DNA of 64,000 bases. Source: Peptostreptococcaceae bacterium. GTDB taxonomy: Bacteria; Bacillota; Clostridia; Peptostreptococcales; Peptostreptococcaceae. Shown here piece after piece: positions 18,901-27,107 of this stretch (positions within the stretch are counted from its first letter, which is position 1; each line of letters opens with the position of its first letter). The DNA lies in contig CABIZO010000002.1 of NCBI GenBank assembly GCA_902363255.1, positions 372,001 to 436,000 on the forward strand, read 5' to 3'. Both the position numbers and the translations under genes were made by a program. The notes under the pieces are model-generated. The model ran no database searches. It was not told the DNA's origin and saw only the letters and a list, made by a program, of their open reading frames with translations.

Positions 18901-19227
18901 CCATCTTCATCAAGAGGTCCAAATATACAAGATGATATGAATCCCGTATTGGTTGCTCCTGGTGTTGATATTATTGGGCCATACCCACAAAATACCTATG
19001 GAAGACTTACAGGAACATCGGCTGCTGCAGCATATGTAAGTGGAGTAGCTGCACTTTTTTACCAATATACTATAGTTGATGGCAGGTATCCTCAATATGG
19101 TTTTTTACAAGATGTAAATGCATTTTTACAATTAGGAGCTACTAGAAGTAATGATATTGTTTATCCAAATACTAGTTATGGGTTTGGAATTCTTAATGCA
19201 AGAGGAATGTTTGATCAATTTAGATAG
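15913..19227 (+). CDS. cspBA: Fused subtilisin-like germination protease CspBA
   Basis: This 1104-residue protein is two subtilase halves. The CspB half (1-~530) has a short prodomain (~1-70) and a complete triad: Asp98 (GLIDSGIDY), His162 (AAHGTHVAG) and Ser463 (GTSMATPH). The CspA half (~555-1104) keeps Asp665 and Ser1036, but the His position is Thr729 (VGTGTLISG), so it is a pseudoprotease. In C. difficile, CspB activates the cortex hydrolase pro-SleC, CspA is a pseudoprotease, and YabG separates the two in the spore. The annotated ATG has no good ribosome site; the best one (GGGGGTGATT, 15915-15924) lies just inside the ORF. cspC follows 8 bp later. Confidence 0.95.
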   Translation: MGVIQVDYEVIVKYNGNILRLENELNVSVEILSPTYAIITSSDPNEFDKLLEYSEIEYVEKPFILVTQDTQSFSSTGITSFKGRTNLSGRGTIIGLIDSGIDYTLPIFKDQNNRSKILYYWDQSITGTPPEGFKEGTLYTNEDINMALNGEKNIPISITAAHGTHVAGIAAGIANDANLIVVRVGNRQTDYYSRSTEFMRAIKFILDTAVSLNMPVAINISYGSNEGSHLGLSLFEQYIDDMCLYWKNNIIVAAGNNANRGGHQRIQLENNVNQEVEFTIGQNERIINLNIWPDFTDEFTLQIISPSNEQSQVLSEQSPKIINTMGSTSVVGNFYPIEPYSLARRITIQFTGNPYINSGIWRLRFEPRNIVNGRVQMYLPTAEGISKDTRFLFPTSTLTVTVPGTAPRVITVGSFNSRTDTVSVFSGRGDIDLGVYKPDILAPGEDIISYLPGGSTGSLTGTSMATPHVTGVCSLLMQWGIADRNDPFMYSQRLKALLIDNARRREGVRYPTNETGYGFLDLTNMQLISTSQSELDSLYRGNTINNIKGNMSRQMQSHLERVFIIFNDGFIEETRRLNIEDKFEQVSFNTGILTTTGIEYNFLIRLFQSPYIIRSVNLVGMVPFGEASSGVEGGIVANEEIGVNFIKNNPNLNISGRGVLICIADSGIDYLHEDFINADGTSKILYIWDQSKDGNPPEGFYIGTEYTNEDINNAIRNNDNSLVTDEVGTGTLISGICAGLGRGNRQYEGVAPGAELIIVKLKKEDGFTQNIYLYAARQYAIRKSNELNMPIIFNISVGSNFLAGYIRGIVENEISFLHGYCEVAAVGNEGNTETHTSGIISNKGEIQEIEFEITKTEDELQLDLWVERPDEINVKIVSPTGEESKSLNIGYYVVVDGLFNFENTTYNVNFVYPTTYSGQQLAQISLRNATPGIWKLRLEGNFITSGRYNIYMNNRAYLQEGTRFVEPDPSYTINYPAVQRYLISVGAYDLKNRNIWPSSSRGPNIQDDMNPVLVAPGVDIIGPYPQNTYGRLTGTSAAAAYVSGVAALFYQYTIVDGRYPQYGFLQDVNAFLQLGATRSNDIVYPNTSYGFGILNARGMFDQFR

Positions 19228-19235
19228 GGGGATTT

Positions 19236-20954
19236 ATGATTAGAAATTATGAAAATGAAAAATCATATATAATAATATTTCAAATACCAGAAGATGAAAT
19301 AAAAAATATACTTGAAGATAATGGAATATCAAAATATATGATATTAAATGGTCAACTTGGCGTAGTATATGCATCAACTAATTTTGACTCATCCATACTT
19401 ACTCAAATACCAGAAATTACATGGTGGGAAGAAGCTAGCCCTATGAGTACATTAATGGAAATTACTAATAATATAAATCAGGGAATTGATATTCGAACAT
19501 CTTCAGGAGTAGGAGCATTTTATAGTCCATATGCTAATCTTACAGGAAGTGGAATTCTTGTTGCTATTTTAGATTCGGGAATAGACTATCTTCATCCTGA
19601 CTTCATAAATGAAGATGGAACAAGTAAAATATATTCCATATGGGATCAAGAAAATGAAAATACAAATAGTGAATCGCAAGGTTTTACTTTTGGAGAAATA
19701 TTTACAAAAGAAGATATTAATCAAGCTATTATAGATAATAACCCTAATTTAAGTGTAGACAGAATTGGAACAGGAACAATAACAGCGGGGATTATATGTG
19801 GTAATGGAACAATAAATCAGAATTATAGAGGTATTGCACCAGGTGTAGAGTTGATAGTAGTTAAACTAAGAGAGTATCACGATACCTATCATGAAGGCAG
19901 AATAAATTATATGTCATCTGATTTTTTGGCTGGGATAGCCTATGTATTGAGTGTAGCAAGACAAGAAAATAAACCTTTAATTATTAATTTGAGTATAGGT
20001 GAAAGGTCCTCATCAATATATCGTTTATCATACCTTAATACTTTTACTGAATTATATCAATCAGGGACAGTTTTAGTAAGTGGTGCAGGAAATGAGGGTA
20101 ATACAGATATTCATTCTTCAGGTAATTTTCAAAAAACTTTTCAAGGACAAAATAGTAATCTAACAGATGTTATAATACAAGTTGGTGATGATATAAACCT
20201 TGATATACGAATTAATTCATTAGGCAGCGATAAAATTAGTGCAATTGTCATATCTCCAGCTGGAGAGTTAAGCTCTATTGCTGAATATTCACCTGATCGT
20301 ATTCCTTATACTGGTAGATTTAATCTAGAGAACACCTCTTATGAAATTAAATATATTCTACCTTCCATACTATCGGATTCGCTATATATTGATATAAAAT
20401 TGAAAGATATTAGACCAGGAATTTGGACGATTAGATTAATACCAGAATATATAATAAATGGTAATTTTAATATATACTTACCAAATAAAAATTTAATTTC
20501 TGCCAATACTAGATTTATTGATGCTGATTCTACTTACACAATAACAGCCATTGGTTTATTAAGGGAAGTTATTACAGTGGGTGCGTATAATGAAAAGACT
20601 AATAGTATGTGGATAGGATCATCCAAAGGACCTCATGGTGACAATGATATAGAACCAGATATAGTTGCTTCAGGTGTTGATATTATATCAACGTATATAA
20701 ATGATAATTATAATACAGCTACAGGAACAGGAATAAGTGCATCTATAGTAAGTGGTGCATTAGCTTTGATTATGGAATATGTATTATCTCAAACAGTAAT
20801 ACCACAATATACTTTATACAATGAGCCATTAAAAACATACTTAATGGTTGGAGCAACTCGAAAAGACATATATGAATATCCAAATATTTCTCAGGGATAT
20901 GGTATTTTTAATTTTCAAAATACTATAAACATAATTTCAGATAATTTAAGTTGA
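19236..20954 (+). CDS. cspC: Germinant-signalling pseudoprotease CspC
   Basis: This 572-residue subtilase homologue has a degenerate active site. Asp113 remains (ILDSGIDYLHPDF), but the catalytic His is Thr179 (RIGTGTITAG) and the catalytic Ser is Gly499 (ATGTGISAS). C. difficile CspC has the same Thr/Gly replacements and is needed for bile acid and co-germinant responses, acting with CspA to release CspB activity. It begins 8 bp after cspBA with a GGGGGA site, so both come from one transcript. It must act by binding rather than proteolysis. The similarity to the C. difficile locus supports a bile-salt-type germination pathway, which is an inference. Confidence 0.95.
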   Translation: MIRNYENEKSYIIIFQIPEDEIKNILEDNGISKYMILNGQLGVVYASTNFDSSILTQIPEITWWEEASPMSTLMEITNNINQGIDIRTSSGVGAFYSPYANLTGSGILVAILDSGIDYLHPDFINEDGTSKIYSIWDQENENTNSESQGFTFGEIFTKEDINQAIIDNNPNLSVDRIGTGTITAGIICGNGTINQNYRGIAPGVELIVVKLREYHDTYHEGRINYMSSDFLAGIAYVLSVARQENKPLIINLSIGERSSSIYRLSYLNTFTELYQSGTVLVSGAGNEGNTDIHSSGNFQKTFQGQNSNLTDVIIQVGDDINLDIRINSLGSDKISAIVISPAGELSSIAEYSPDRIPYTGRFNLENTSYEIKYILPSILSDSLYIDIKLKDIRPGIWTIRLIPEYIINGNFNIYLPNKNLISANTRFIDADSTYTITAIGLLREVITVGAYNEKTNSMWIGSSKGPHGDNDIEPDIVASGVDIISTYINDNYNTATGTGISASIVSGALALIMEYVLSQTVIPQYTLYNEPLKTYLMVGATRKDIYEYPNISQGYGIFNFQNTINIISDNLS

Positions 20955-21074
20955 TAAAATAAATAAAGTATTAAATAACGAGATTATGAATTATTATAGA
21001 GAATTAGTAAAAAATAATAAAAATAAAATATATAAGGAGGTTAAAAATAAACTAGTATACAGAGGAGGCTTTAA

Positions 21075-21290
21075 TTGAATATAAACAATGACAATGTAAA
21101 ACATGGAGTCAGTAGACAACTTAGCGGAAAAGATAATGAAAGATTACATTCTGCTACTCGAGTGAATAATGCTTATACAGCAGCTATACTAAATAAGGAT
21201 GGTGAATATCCAGACAGTAAGGTAACTATTCCTTCTTTAGATAGTGTAATAGAAGCAAAAGACTGGGTAGATAACGGAAGTAAAACTTAA
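21075..21290 (+). CDS. Small DUF3787-like protein downstream of cspC
   Basis: This 71-residue protein starts at TTG, 6 bases after AGAGGAGG. The pattern RQLSGKDNERLHSATRVNNA, then IPSLDSVIEAKDWVDNG, resembles the small clostridial DUF3787 family, as far as I can recall. It has no membrane segment or signal peptide. It lies 120 bp after cspC with no terminator between, so it may be expressed late in sporulation with the csp genes. An extra AAGGAGG upstream (~21036) has no start codon after it. Function unknown. Confidence 0.65.
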   Translation: MNINNDNVKHGVSRQLSGKDNERLHSATRVNNAYTAAILNKDGEYPDSKVTIPSLDSVIEAKDWVDNGSKT

Positions 21291-21300
21291 AATATTCTTA

Positions 21301-21335
21301 AAAAATAGGGAGGTTAACTCCCTATTTTAGTTTAA
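21301..21335 (+). terminator. Terminator after the csp cluster
   Basis: AAAATAGGGAG and CTCCCTATTTT form an 11-bp stem with a 5-base loop (GTTAA), followed by AGTTT. The T-run is short but the stem is strong. Confidence 0.8.
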
Positions 21336-21436
21336 AAATTTATAACTTATATAGTTTATGAGTAAAACTGTTAAGCAAAATATAAAAAATAAAAAGGGCT
21401 ATATAAGTGTAAGATAATATTATTTTAAAAAAAATA

Positions 21437-21465
21437 TTGACATTACTTATTTATTAATATATTAT
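21437..21465 (+). promoter_or_regulatory. Promoter of the asnS T-box transcript
   Basis: -35 TTGACA (21437-21442), a 17-bp spacer and -10 TATTAT (21460-21465) lie just before the T-box leader. This is a near-consensus sigma-A promoter. Confidence 0.85.
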
Positions 21466-21480
21466 TAATATATTATCAAA

Positions 21481-21760
21481 ATAAAAAAGTAAATGCTGTG
21501 AAGGGAAGAGTAATTATATTACAGAGTCTAAGCGAGCTGGTTATGGTGGAAGTCCAGTACAAAGTATATAATGAAAAACATCCCAGAGCTACTAAGAGAA
21601 ATCTTATTAGAGAGTAGATTTAGTCGGAACCAAACCGTTATCATATTGGTGATGTATGTTTGTACATTAGTAGAGTTGAACTTAATGAAAGTTAAATTAG
21701 GTGGTACCGCGGAAGTATAGTCTTTCGTCCTAAGTATTTAGGATGAAAGGCTTTTTTTAA
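21481..21760 (+). ncRNA. T-box riboswitch leader (asparagine specific) with terminator
   Basis: The leader has the T-box landmarks: stem I with GGGAAGAGTAA and AGCGAGCTGG parts, a probable specifier AAC (21577-21579, Asn) in the 3' side of stem I, the T-box AGGTGGTACCGCGG (21699-21712), and a terminator (CTTTCGTCCTAA / TTAGGATGAAAG plus T-run, 21720-21757). Uncharged tRNA-Asn would stabilise the antiterminator and allow asnS transcription. The next gene is asnS, which matches the specifier. The first base after the specifier is A, as usual. Confidence 0.92.
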
Positions 21761-21945
21761 TTTCAAAAATATAATTATTTGACTATTTGATTTTGGTAGA
21801 AGATGCATAAATATGCACCTTTAAGGCAATAAAAATAAAAAATGGCTTTATTAAATAATCTTTTTATTATTTTAACTAAGGTATAATATTAATAAAGAAT
21901 ATTTTTAAATAAAATAGATAAAATACTTAAATAGGAGGTAAAATT

Positions 21946-23343
21946 ATGCAAAAGGATTTTATGGAAATAAAAGATCTTTATAGAGATAAAGAACAATACA
22001 TAGACAAAGATGTAAAAATAGCTGGGTGGATAAGAACATCTAGAATATCAAAAAACTTTGGATTTATAGAATTAAATGATGGTTCATTCTTCAAAAACAT
22101 GCAAATAGTTTTAGATGATAAATTAGAAAACTTTAAAGAAGTTGGGAAATTACCAATAAGTTCATCTATATTAGTAGAAGGTAAGCTAGTATCTACAGAT
22201 GGTGCTAAACAACCAGTTGAAATACATGCTACTAAAATAGTATTAGAAGGTGAGTCAGACAACTCATACCCTCTACAAAAGAAAAGACATACAGTAGAAT
22301 ACCTAAGAACAATAGCTCACTTAAGACCAAGAAGTAATATGTTCTCAGCAGTATTTAGAGTTAGAAGTGTGGCAGCTTATGCTGTACATAAATTCTTCCA
22401 AGAAAGAAACTTTGTATACTCACATTCTCCAATAATAACAGGAAGTGACTGTGAAGGTGCAGGAGAGATGTTTAGAATTACTACTTTAGATTTAGACAAT
22501 GTTCCTAAAACTGAAGATGGAAAAATAGATTATTCTGAAGATTTCTTTGGAAAAGAAGCTAACTTAACAGTTTCAGGACAGTTAAATGCTGAAATAATGG
22601 CTCTTGCTTTTAGAAATGTTTATACATTTGGACCAACTTTTAGAGCCGAAAACTCTTATACAGGTAGACATGCTTCTGAGTTCTGGATGATAGAACCAGA
22701 AATAGCATTTGCTGACTTAGAAGATAATATGGAACTTGCTGAGGATATGGTTAAATACATAATCAACTATGTATTAGAGCATTGCCCAGAAGAAATGGAA
22801 TTCTTCAATGCATTTGTAGATAAAGGATTATTAGAAAGATTAAATAATATAGTAAGCTCTGACTTCGTAAGAATAACTTATACTAAAGCAGTAGAGTTAT
22901 TATTAGAATCAGGGGTAAAATTTGAATATCCAGTTAAATGGGGAATAGATTTACAAACTGAACATGAAAGATATATAACTGAACAAATATTCAAAGCTCC
23001 AGTATTTGTAACTGACTATCCAAAAGATATTAAAGCATTCTACATGAGATTAAATGAAGATGGAAAAACAGTTAGAGCTATGGACTTATTAGTTCCAGGT
23101 GTTGGTGAAATCATCGGTGGATCTCAAAGAGAAGAAAGACATGATGTATTATTAGAAAGAATCGATGAATTCGGATTAAATAGAGAAGATTACTGGTGGT
23201 ACTTAGAACTAAGAAAATTCGGTACTGCTACTCACTCAGGATTCGGTCTAGGATTTGAAAGAATGATAATGTACTTAACAGGTGTATCAAACATAAGAGA
23301 CGTTATACCATTCCCAAGAACTCCTAAAAACTGTGAATTCTAA
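21946..23343 (+). CDS. asnS: Asparaginyl-tRNA synthetase
   Basis: This 465-residue class IIb synthetase charges tRNA-Asn. It has an N-terminal OB-fold anticodon-binding domain (~15-110) and a catalytic core. Motif 2 (GPTFRAENSYTGRHASEFWMIEPE) and motif 3 (GLGFERMIMYLTG) are visible; motif 1 is near HKFFQERNFVYSHSP. The T-box with an AAC specifier supports AsnRS rather than AspRS. The gene lies 189 bp after the leader terminator. A TATAAT at 21882-21887 could give a second, tRNA-independent start, but no -35 is convincing. Ribosome site: TAGGAGG. Confidence 0.96.
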   Translation: MQKDFMEIKDLYRDKEQYIDKDVKIAGWIRTSRISKNFGFIELNDGSFFKNMQIVLDDKLENFKEVGKLPISSSILVEGKLVSTDGAKQPVEIHATKIVLEGESDNSYPLQKKRHTVEYLRTIAHLRPRSNMFSAVFRVRSVAAYAVHKFFQERNFVYSHSPIITGSDCEGAGEMFRITTLDLDNVPKTEDGKIDYSEDFFGKEANLTVSGQLNAEIMALAFRNVYTFGPTFRAENSYTGRHASEFWMIEPEIAFADLEDNMELAEDMVKYIINYVLEHCPEEMEFFNAFVDKGLLERLNNIVSSDFVRITYTKAVELLLESGVKFEYPVKWGIDLQTEHERYITEQIFKAPVFVTDYPKDIKAFYMRLNEDGKTVRAMDLLVPGVGEIIGGSQREERHDVLLERIDEFGLNREDYWWYLELRKFGTATHSGFGLGFERMIMYLTGVSNIRDVIPFPRTPKNCEF

Positions 23344-23358
23344 TATTTAATAAATAAA

Positions 23359-23404
23359 ATAAAAGTGACTTATTACAATTTAATTGTAATAAGTCACTTT
23401 TTAT
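23359..23404 (+). terminator. Terminator of asnS
   Basis: AAAAGTGACTTATTACAATT pairs with its perfect complement ending in CACTTTT, giving a stem of about 20 bp with almost no loop. It is followed by T-rich sequence. Confidence 0.92.
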
Positions 23405-23562
23405 ATATGCTTATACAACTATGCAGAAGGTTATGAAAATATAAATTTAGAGAATACTATAAAAGCAATTGCCAATAATTTATAAATTGTAATAATTTGA
23501 CTATACTTATTAAAAGAATTATATTTAACATAGAATAAAAAATAAGGAGTGAAGTAGTAAGT

Positions 23563-24414
23563 ATGATAGAAAGTGGGCTAGTAGTTGAAGGCGGAGGAAT
23601 GAGAGGAGTTTATACAGCAGGTGTATTAGACTTTTTTATGGAAAAGAATATTTATTTTGATGATTGCTACGGTGTATCAGCAGGAGCGTGTCACATAGCA
23701 AGCTATTTATCAAAGCAAAAAGGAAGATCTTTAAAAGTAATCTTAGATTATATTAATGACAAAAGATACTGCAGCATTAATAGTCTAATAAAAACTGGGG
23801 ATATGTTTGGTGTAGAAATGCTTTATAATCGTATACCAAATGAATTAGTTTTGTATGATTATGAAACCTTTAACAAATTTAAGGGGAATTTTTATTCTGT
23901 TGTTACTAATTGTAAAACAGGAAAGGCTGAATATAAAAAAATACAGAATATGAAAGAAGACATAATAGCTGTAAGAGCATCTAGTTCATTACCTTTGCTT
24001 TCTAGAATTGTAGAAATAAGTGGAGAAGAATATTTAGATGGAGGAATTACTGATTCCATACCAATAAAAAAATCAATAGAAGATGGGCATCATAAAAATG
24101 TGGTTATATTAACTAGAGATGAGACTTATAGAAAATCTAAGGCAATCTTTTTAAATATATTTAAAATAAAATATAAAAAGTATCCTAACTTAGTGAAGGC
24201 TATTGAAAATAGATATGAAATGTATAATGAGACTTTAGATTTTATTGAAGAAAAAAGAAAAAAAGGTGAAGTTTTTATCATAAGACCAAAGAAACCTATT
24301 AATATTAGTAGAGTGGAAAAGGATAAGTCAAAATTGAAGGCTCTTTATGATGAAGGTTATAATGACGCAAAAGAATGTTATGAAGATTTAATTAAATTTG
24401 TAAATAAAAAATAA
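23563..24414 (+). CDS. Patatin-like phospholipase
   Basis: This 283-residue protein has the bacterial patatin signature. The oxyanion loop is EGGGMRGVYTAG (~9-20), the nucleophile elbow is YGVSAGAC with Ser39, and the catalytic Asp159 is in YLDGGITDSIP. The catalytic Ser-Asp dyad is complete. The family hydrolyses lipid acyl esters. There is no signal peptide, so it probably acts on the inner membrane face. It stands alone with a GGAG site upstream and a terminator overlapping the stop. The physiological lipid substrate is unknown. Confidence 0.9.
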   Translation: MIESGLVVEGGGMRGVYTAGVLDFFMEKNIYFDDCYGVSAGACHIASYLSKQKGRSLKVILDYINDKRYCSINSLIKTGDMFGVEMLYNRIPNELVLYDYETFNKFKGNFYSVVTNCKTGKAEYKKIQNMKEDIIAVRASSSLPLLSRIVEISGEEYLDGGITDSIPIKKSIEDGHHKNVVILTRDETYRKSKAIFLNIFKIKYKKYPNLVKAIENRYEMYNETLDFIEEKRKKGEVFIIRPKKPINISRVEKDKSKLKALYDEGYNDAKECYEDLIKFVNKK

Positions 24415-24440
24415 AAAGCACTTACTAAGTGCTTTTTATT
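24412..24440. terminator. Terminator after the patatin gene
   Basis: AAAAAGCACTT-ACT-AAGTGCTTTTT is a perfect 11-bp stem with a 3-base loop. The A-run makes it usable from either side. Confidence 0.88.
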
Positions 24441-24843
24441 AAATAGTATTCAAAATTAATTTATTATCTATAAACTCTATACTTATTATTCCTTCCTGAT
24501 TCTTTATCATTACCTATCTATCAACTAAACAGAGATATTTATTGTTCATTTTATAAATTCCAATTTAAGTTATACAATTTATATAATAAGTATTTTAACC
24601 TACTTGAATTAATTCATATATATTTATTTATCATCCCCCATTATTTTATAAGTATATACATATATTGTATAGAAAGTTTATACTTGAAATAATATAAGTT
24701 AAAATCATATAAATTTATAGGTATTAAATAGCAATTTAATGAAATATTAATAATGAATTAAGGTATAATTAAGAAAACTTTGATATAATCCATAAATATA
24801 ATAAGATAATCTATTTAAAAGTAAGTCAGGAGGGAACATTAAG
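24441..24843. other. AT-rich gap with possible promoter
   Basis: These ~400 bp contain one possible sigma-A promoter, TTGAAA (24684-24689) with TATAAA (24708-24713) at an 18-bp spacing, pointing to the zinc-ribbon membrane gene. On the minus strand there is a 37-codon frame (24439-24549) broken by one TAG, possibly a decayed small gene. No conserved RNA is recognised. Confidence 0.45.
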
Positions 24844-26205
24844 ATGAATATGGAAGAAAGCTTAAATAAACTTAAGTACAATAATTACTCTAAAGAAGAT
24901 GGTAGTTTAAATATAAAAGAAAATACTAAATATTTTACCATAGAAAAGGAAAATAATATTAGTTGCCCCAAATGTAATAATACAGTTACTAGAAAGGATA
25001 TTTACTGTAATAACTGTGGTGAGATTTTAGAAAATATTAAGAGTAAAAGAGAAAAGTTTATAAACCAAGAAGGGGAAAGAACAAAGTTTAAAGATATTGC
25101 TTCTAGTTTTAATTTAATTAATGGTTTTAAAACTTCAGCTTTAGCTGTAGTTATATTATTTGTTTTATCTTTATTAATAAAATTTATATTAGTTGGTAGC
25201 AACAATCAAATTAGTCAATTAATAAATCCACTACATATTATGCTATTTAGTAACTTAGCCAGTGTAAATATTTTCATGTCTCTTTTTATGAATAGTGCTC
25301 AATCAAGTGTAAACTTTGGTTTTTTAATTTTATTAATATTACCAATAATATCATTTATATTACCATATAGACTATTTATTAAAAAAAGAAATACATCTTT
25401 TATAATGCATGTAAAAAATTCTTTAGGTGTAGCAATAATTTATGCTCTTATATTATGTATAATATCTCAAATATCCAAAGTAGAAGTTAGCTTATCTAAT
25501 GGTTTTAACCAATATGGATATGGAATTTTCTTTGGATTTAGCACATTTGATGTGTTACTTAAAGGGTTTATAATCGGATTTATTTCAATATTATTTATGG
25601 GAATAAAAAAAGAATACAAAAAAGAAAATATGATTGTAGATATATTAAATATAGCACTAAAAACTGTTTTAATTGGATATGTTTTAGTATTAGTAATATC
25701 TACGATACTATATTTTGCAAATATAAATTATATTTTTGAATTAGGATTAAATTCATATACAAAGGATATATCTTTAGGTACTGTTTTAAGTCAGCTAGCT
25801 ATATACTTATGGGCATTTGCAAACTTAATACCTGTAAGCCTTGGTAGTGGATCATTATCAGTATTATCTTTATTTAATTCAAGTATTTCTTTAGATTTAA
25901 TTTTACTTTTAGGAGCTATGATAGCTTTATCAGCTTTAATATTTATAATAATCGGAAGTAAATTAGAAAGTAAATATAAAAGTAAAAATATAAAACCAGT
26001 AATAACTTTTAGTGTATGTTATGCAGTAATTATGGGGCTAATTGGTATCTTAACAACGATTTATATAGGAGATAATGTAGCATCTATGCTAACATATTTA
26101 AGTGCTATGCAAATAGGATTTAGCCTTATAATAGGAATGATTATCTCATTTATATATAGTTTAATAATGACATTGATAGGTTATAAATTAAATATTTTTA
26201 ATTAA
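24844..26205 (+). CDS. Zinc-ribbon multi-pass membrane protein
   Basis: This 453-residue protein has an N-terminal zinc ribbon (CPKCNNTVTRKDIYCNNCGE, ~40-60) facing the cytoplasm. About nine or ten membrane helices follow, beginning near residue 97 (SALAVVILFVLSLLIKFIL). It may act as a membrane sensor or scaffold; the family is not recognised. The stop is 14 bp before a second zinc-ribbon gene, so the two gene products probably work together. The ribosome site CAGGAGGG is strong. Confidence 0.75.
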   Translation: MNMEESLNKLKYNNYSKEDGSLNIKENTKYFTIEKENNISCPKCNNTVTRKDIYCNNCGEILENIKSKREKFINQEGERTKFKDIASSFNLINGFKTSALAVVILFVLSLLIKFILVGSNNQISQLINPLHIMLFSNLASVNIFMSLFMNSAQSSVNFGFLILLILPIISFILPYRLFIKKRNTSFIMHVKNSLGVAIIYALILCIISQISKVEVSLSNGFNQYGYGIFFGFSTFDVLLKGFIIGFISILFMGIKKEYKKENMIVDILNIALKTVLIGYVLVLVISTILYFANINYIFELGLNSYTKDISLGTVLSQLAIYLWAFANLIPVSLGSGSLSVLSLFNSSISLDLILLLGAMIALSALIFIIIGSKLESKYKSKNIKPVITFSVCYAVIMGLIGILTTIYIGDNVASMLTYLSAMQIGFSLIIGMIISFIYSLIMTLIGYKLNIFN

Positions 26206-26219
26206 ATTGGAGGAAAAAA

Positions 26220-26906
26220 ATGAAGGATATGAAATTATCTAATATACAAAAAGAGTCAGAAAGAATAAAAATAAAAAAGAGTATAAATGACTGTGAAGAT
26301 TTAAAAGCTCAGATATTATTGAAATTGGGGATAATGACCTTTGATAAAATCAGAAAAAATGAAATAATAGATGAAGACTTTGATACTTTATGTCATGAAA
26401 TAAAAACTCTTGATATAGAGATTTATACAAAATATATGCAACTTAGGAGTATTGAAAATGAAAGTAAAAAAACTACATGCCAATGTGGTTATGTAGCTTT
26501 TAAAAATGAAAAGTTTTGTCCCCAATGTGGTAAAAGTTTAATTGAAGAAGAAAAAGAATATATAATCTGTCCAAGTTGTAATCAAGAAATAGAGAAGGAT
26601 TCAAACTTCTGTGCATGTTGTGGAAGTAAAATAGAATTAAAATGTGAACATTATGAAGATGAAGTATATTGTATAGACGAAGAAGTAAATTTAGATGAAG
26701 CTAGATTAGAAGAAATAATGCCAGAAGTTAATATGCTTGAAGATGATTTTGGTAAAGAATTTTTAAAACAACAAGAAGAATTAGCTACATGGGAAGATGA
26801 GTTAGAAAACGATGAAGAAGTAAATAATGAAAAAATAGAAGATAACTTTATAGAAGTTGAAGGAAGAGAATTTTTAAAAAAACATCAAAATCAAATCAAA
26901 GAATAG
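26220..26906 (+). CDS. Cytosolic double zinc-ribbon protein with acidic tail
   Basis: This 228-residue soluble protein has an N-terminal helical/coiled-coil part (~1-80). Two zinc ribbons follow: CQCGYVAFKNEKFCPQCGK (~82-100) and CPSCNQEIEKDSNFCACCGS (~117-136). The C-terminus (~140-228) is strongly acidic. It lies 14 bp after the zinc-ribbon membrane protein behind TGGAGG. The paired ribbons suggest they assemble together, perhaps ribbon to ribbon. A function cannot be named. Confidence 0.72.
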   Translation: MKDMKLSNIQKESERIKIKKSINDCEDLKAQILLKLGIMTFDKIRKNEIIDEDFDTLCHEIKTLDIEIYTKYMQLRSIENESKKTTCQCGYVAFKNEKFCPQCGKSLIEEEKEYIICPSCNQEIEKDSNFCACCGSKIELKCEHYEDEVYCIDEEVNLDEARLEEIMPEVNMLEDDFGKEFLKQQEELATWEDELENDEEVNNEKIEDNFIEVEGREFLKKHQNQIKE

Positions 26907-27107
26907 AATGTAAATAAGAGATATAGAAAAGCTATAATTAAGCTTTTTGTATCTCTTAAATTATTTTATAGAAATATTTATTTACAATATTGTAAATAAA
27001 TATTGATAAAGTATAACAATTGTAAGAAAATTGATATATTAATTAAGATGAAATGATTAAATTTATATGTTAAAATATAAGATAGTTAAAAATTTTGGAG
27101 GGATAAT

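Noticed and set aside
21870..21900. Second asnS promoter at TATAAT 21882-21887
   Set aside because: No acceptable -35 is found at 16-18 bp, so it is only mentioned in the gene entry.
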